The notes under the pieces were generated by a model, which saw only the letters and a list, made by a program, of their open reading frames with translations, did not search any database and was not told the DNA's origin. The position numbers were made by a program, and so were the translations under genes. Shown one piece after another: positions 22,633 to 24,169 of a stretch of 24,169 bases of DNA (position 1 is its first letter; every line of letters begins with the position of its first letter). The DNA is from an uncultured Acidobacteriota bacterium (GTDB taxonomy: Bacteria; Acidobacteriota; Terriglobia; Terriglobales; Acidobacteriaceae). The stretch lies in contig CAILBQ010000543.1 in the NCBI GenBank assembly GCA_903832475.1, forward strand, positions 1 to 24,169, in the 5' to 3' direction.

Positions 22633-23118
22633 CTACCCGTCCATCCTCGCCAGCCTGGCAAGCGCCTCGCCTGTCATCCGCACGTTCCGCCACTCATCCA
22701 GAAAATCCGCCCCCAGCGACTTGTAAAACTCCACCGCCGGAGTATTCCAATCCAGCACTTCCCACTGCAGCCGCGGACAGTTCTTTTCGACCGCAACCGC
22801 CGCCACCCGCGCCAGCAGCGCCTTCCCAATCCCCCTCCCGCGAAACTCGGTATGGACATACACGTCTTCCAAATAAAGCCCCGGCCGCCCAGTCCACGTC
22901 GAGTAATTGAAGAAATAAAACGCAAACCCGGCCGCCCTGCCATCTTCTTCAGCGATCAGGCAATGAAAATAAGGCTGCTCGCCAAACCCATCCCGCAGCA
23001 GATCCGCTTCCGTCGCCGTCACCGCATCCGGCTCCCGCTCAAACACCGCCAGCGCCCGGATAAACTCCAGAATCAATCCAACATCCGCCGCCACCGCTTC
23101 TCGTATCGTCGTTGCCAT
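22633..23118 (-). CDS. GNAT family N-acetyltransferase (diamine/thialysine acetyltransferase-like)
   Basis: A 161-residue acetyltransferase of standard length. The acetyl-CoA binding motif A, RGRGIG (in HTEFRGRGIGKALL), follows the strand LEDVYVH, and the C-terminal block WNTPAVEFYKSLGA is typical of GNAT motif B. Overall order (IREA...ADVGLILEFIRALAVFE, DGFG, FYFFNYSTW, GLYLEDVYV) resembles the spermidine/spermine and thialysine N-acetyltransferase subgroup, so small amines are the likely substrate, but this is inference. The ATG is preceded by GAGAG. It is divergent from the VWA gene. Confidence 0.88.
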   Translation of the reverse strand: MATTIREAVAADVGLILEFIRALAVFEREPDAVTATEADLLRDGFGEQPYFHCLIAEEDGRAAGFAFYFFNYSTWTGRPGLYLEDVYVHTEFRGRGIGKALLARVAAVAVEKNCPRLQWEVLDWNTPAVEFYKSLGADFLDEWRNVRMTGEALARLARMDG

Positions 23119-23239
23119 CTCTCGATTGTAGGACGAGGTGTTCGCAGGCTCTCGAAACTTGCGCCGATCCGCACCATCCTTACGCTATCTGAGAAGAGGC
23201 GCTGCCTCTGCACGCAAATCCCAACAGGGAGAAAGCATC

Positions 23240-23923
23240 ATGAAACAAAAGGCCATGCACATTGCCATCATTCTTGATCGGTCTGGATCGATGGGCTCCA
23301 TCGCGGGAGCCACCGTGGAAGGAGTCAACGCATTTCTCTTCGAACAGCGTCAATCCACGGCGGAAGTCTCCCTGTTACTGGTCCAGTTCGACGACCAATA
23401 CGATCAGCTTTACGCAGGCCCAATTGCCGGCGCTCCTATGCTCACCCTCTCCGAGCATCCCGCTTCAAATGAGGTCCGCTTCGAGCCTCGCGGCATGACC
23501 GCGCTTCTCGATGCCATGGGCAGGACCATCGATGACGTGGGAAACTCCCTCGCCGCTCTATTGGAAGAGAAACGCCCAGCCAAAATCGTCATTGTCACCA
23601 TGACCGACGGCCAGGAAAACAGCAGCAAGCATTTCACCCAGCAGCAAATCGCGGCAAAGATCCAGCACCAGCGAGACGTCTACAAGTGGGAGTTCCAATT
23701 CCTTGCCGCCAATCAGGACGCAATCGCCACGGCTGCCGCGATGAACATCCCCATGGGCAACGCCATCACCTACACGGCCTCTTCGAGCGGCGCCCGCAAC
23801 GTCATCGCCTCGGCTTCCCGCAGTGTCCGCGCCTATGCTGCCGTCGGTGCACCCATGCCCGCGTTCTCAAAGCTAGATCGCGCCGCAGCGATAGAACCTG
23901 AGCCGGAAGAGGCCAAAACCTAG
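23240..23923 (+). CDS. VWA-domain protein
   Basis: A 227-residue protein. The start is ATG 23240 (MKQKAMHIAI), with AGGGAGA upstream; a longer frame from 23138 has no ribosome site. The metal-ion-dependent adhesion site is complete: Asp13-x-Ser15-x-Ser17 (LDRSGSM), a threonine in GMTALLDAM and an aspartate in TMTDGQENSS. There is no signal peptide or transmembrane segment, so it is probably cytosolic. Bacterial VWA-only proteins of this type often act as scaffolds or cofactors of AAA ATPases, but no such partner is in the window. A strong hairpin terminator follows. Confidence 0.88.
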   Translation: MKQKAMHIAIILDRSGSMGSIAGATVEGVNAFLFEQRQSTAEVSLLLVQFDDQYDQLYAGPIAGAPMLTLSEHPASNEVRFEPRGMTALLDAMGRTIDDVGNSLAALLEEKRPAKIVIVTMTDGQENSSKHFTQQQIAAKIQHQRDVYKWEFQFLAANQDAIATAAAMNIPMGNAITYTASSSGARNVIASASRSVRAYAAVGAPMPAFSKLDRAAAIEPEPEEAKT

Positions 23924-23952
23924 ATCCACCGGCATCCGCTCACTCGCAAAAC

Positions 23953-23985
23953 GGCTGACCTGCTCTCGGCAGGTCAGCCATTTTC
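23953..23985. terminator. Bidirectional rho-independent terminator
   Basis: A perfect 11-bp stem (GGCTGACCTGC, 23953-23963, with GCAGGTCAGCC, 23969-23979) has a 5-nt loop and is flanked by AAAAC on the left and ATTTTC on the right. It separates the VWA gene from the convergent VKOR-like gene and can serve both; its T tract touches the VKOR stop codon. Confidence 0.82.
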
Positions 23986-24169
23986 ATCGCGCCCTTTTCC
24001 TCGACCCCGCCACCACCCACCCCAGCGACAGCAGCGTGATCAACGAGATAATCGCCAGCGAACAGACGCAGTACACACACCACACCATCAGCACATCCTT
24101 CTCGATATGCGTCAGGTACAGCGAGAATCCCAGCCCCACTACCGCCGCACTCAGCAACAGCTTCCGCCA
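23984..24169 (-). CDS. Vitamin K epoxide reductase (VKOR) family protein, C-terminal part (truncated by window edge)
   Basis: The minus-strand frame is open from base 24169 to a TGA at 23984-23986 and encodes the last 61 residues of a membrane protein. The segment YLTHIEKDVLMVWCVYCVCS contains the VKOR active-site CxxC (CVYC), placed at the luminal/periplasmic end of a helix and followed by another hydrophobic helix (LAIISLITLLSLGWVV) and a basic tail. Bacterial VKOR homologues reoxidise a DsbA-like disulfide catalyst, with quinone as acceptor. The N-terminus, and any thioredoxin fusion, lie outside the window. Confidence 0.75.
   Translation of the reverse strand, partial: WRKLLLSAAVVGLGFSLYLTHIEKDVLMVWCVYCVCSLAIISLITLLSLGWVVAGSRKRAR

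Noticed and set aside
22481..22693. N-terminal extension of TrmFO by 71 residues
   Set aside because: It would translate through intergenic repeats and overlap the acetyltransferase gene; the extension is low-complexity and charged, and the shorter form has the normal family length.

Overview
The window looks like a stretch of chromosome from an Acidobacteriota member, most likely class Terriglobia. This is an inference from gene content: a long NHL-repeat protein ending in choice-of-anchor-D domains, paired multihaem cytochromes with TPR tails, folate-dependent TrmFO, a Der GTPase with a long acidic linker, GC-rich codon use, and several families of short intergenic repeats. There is no phage, insertion sequence or CRISPR array.

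Layout. Bases 1-723 hold the 3' end of a xanthine dehydrogenase/aldehyde oxidase molybdenum subunit. It meets a convergent two-gene unit (4793-773) of a small exported protein and a 1175-residue secreted NHL protein at a shared bidirectional terminator. A stretch without protein genes follows and contains tRNA-Ser(GCT) with its own promoter and terminator. From 5651 the plus strand carries an AIM24-family protein and two paralogous heptahaem cytochromes with TPR tails (6481-10265). The minus strand then carries QueD, a small membrane protein, a DinG-type iron-sulfur helicase, a YcxB-like membrane protein and a DUF1810 protein. A Phd/VapC toxin-antitoxin operon (14504-15198) lies just before der (15266-16972).

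The minus strand from 19438 to 17161 is a tightly packed three-gene unit: a multi-pass membrane protein, an isoprenylcysteine-methyltransferase-like enzyme and an ankyrin-repeat protein, with 2-nt gaps at both junctions. A divergent plus-strand gene encodes a membrane polyferredoxin of the NapH/CcoG type. It is convergent with a trmFO plus small-membrane-protein pair. A GNAT acetyltransferase, a VWA-domain protein and the C-terminus of a VKOR-family protein (cut by the window edge) complete the window.

How the genes work together. Most of the window is housekeeping or single-gene functions: tRNA and ribosome maturation (trmFO, queD, der, tRNA-Ser) and DNA repair (helicase). A redox theme recurs: molybdenum oxidase, two heptahaem cytochromes, polyferredoxin and VKOR. 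These genes are not one operon, and any functional link between them is inference. The most distinctive observations are the duplicated heptahaem-TPR cytochromes, a possibly leaderless toxin-antitoxin promoter buried in its own operator, the large acidic linker in Der, and a family of intergenic hairpins with a compensatory base-pair change between copies.
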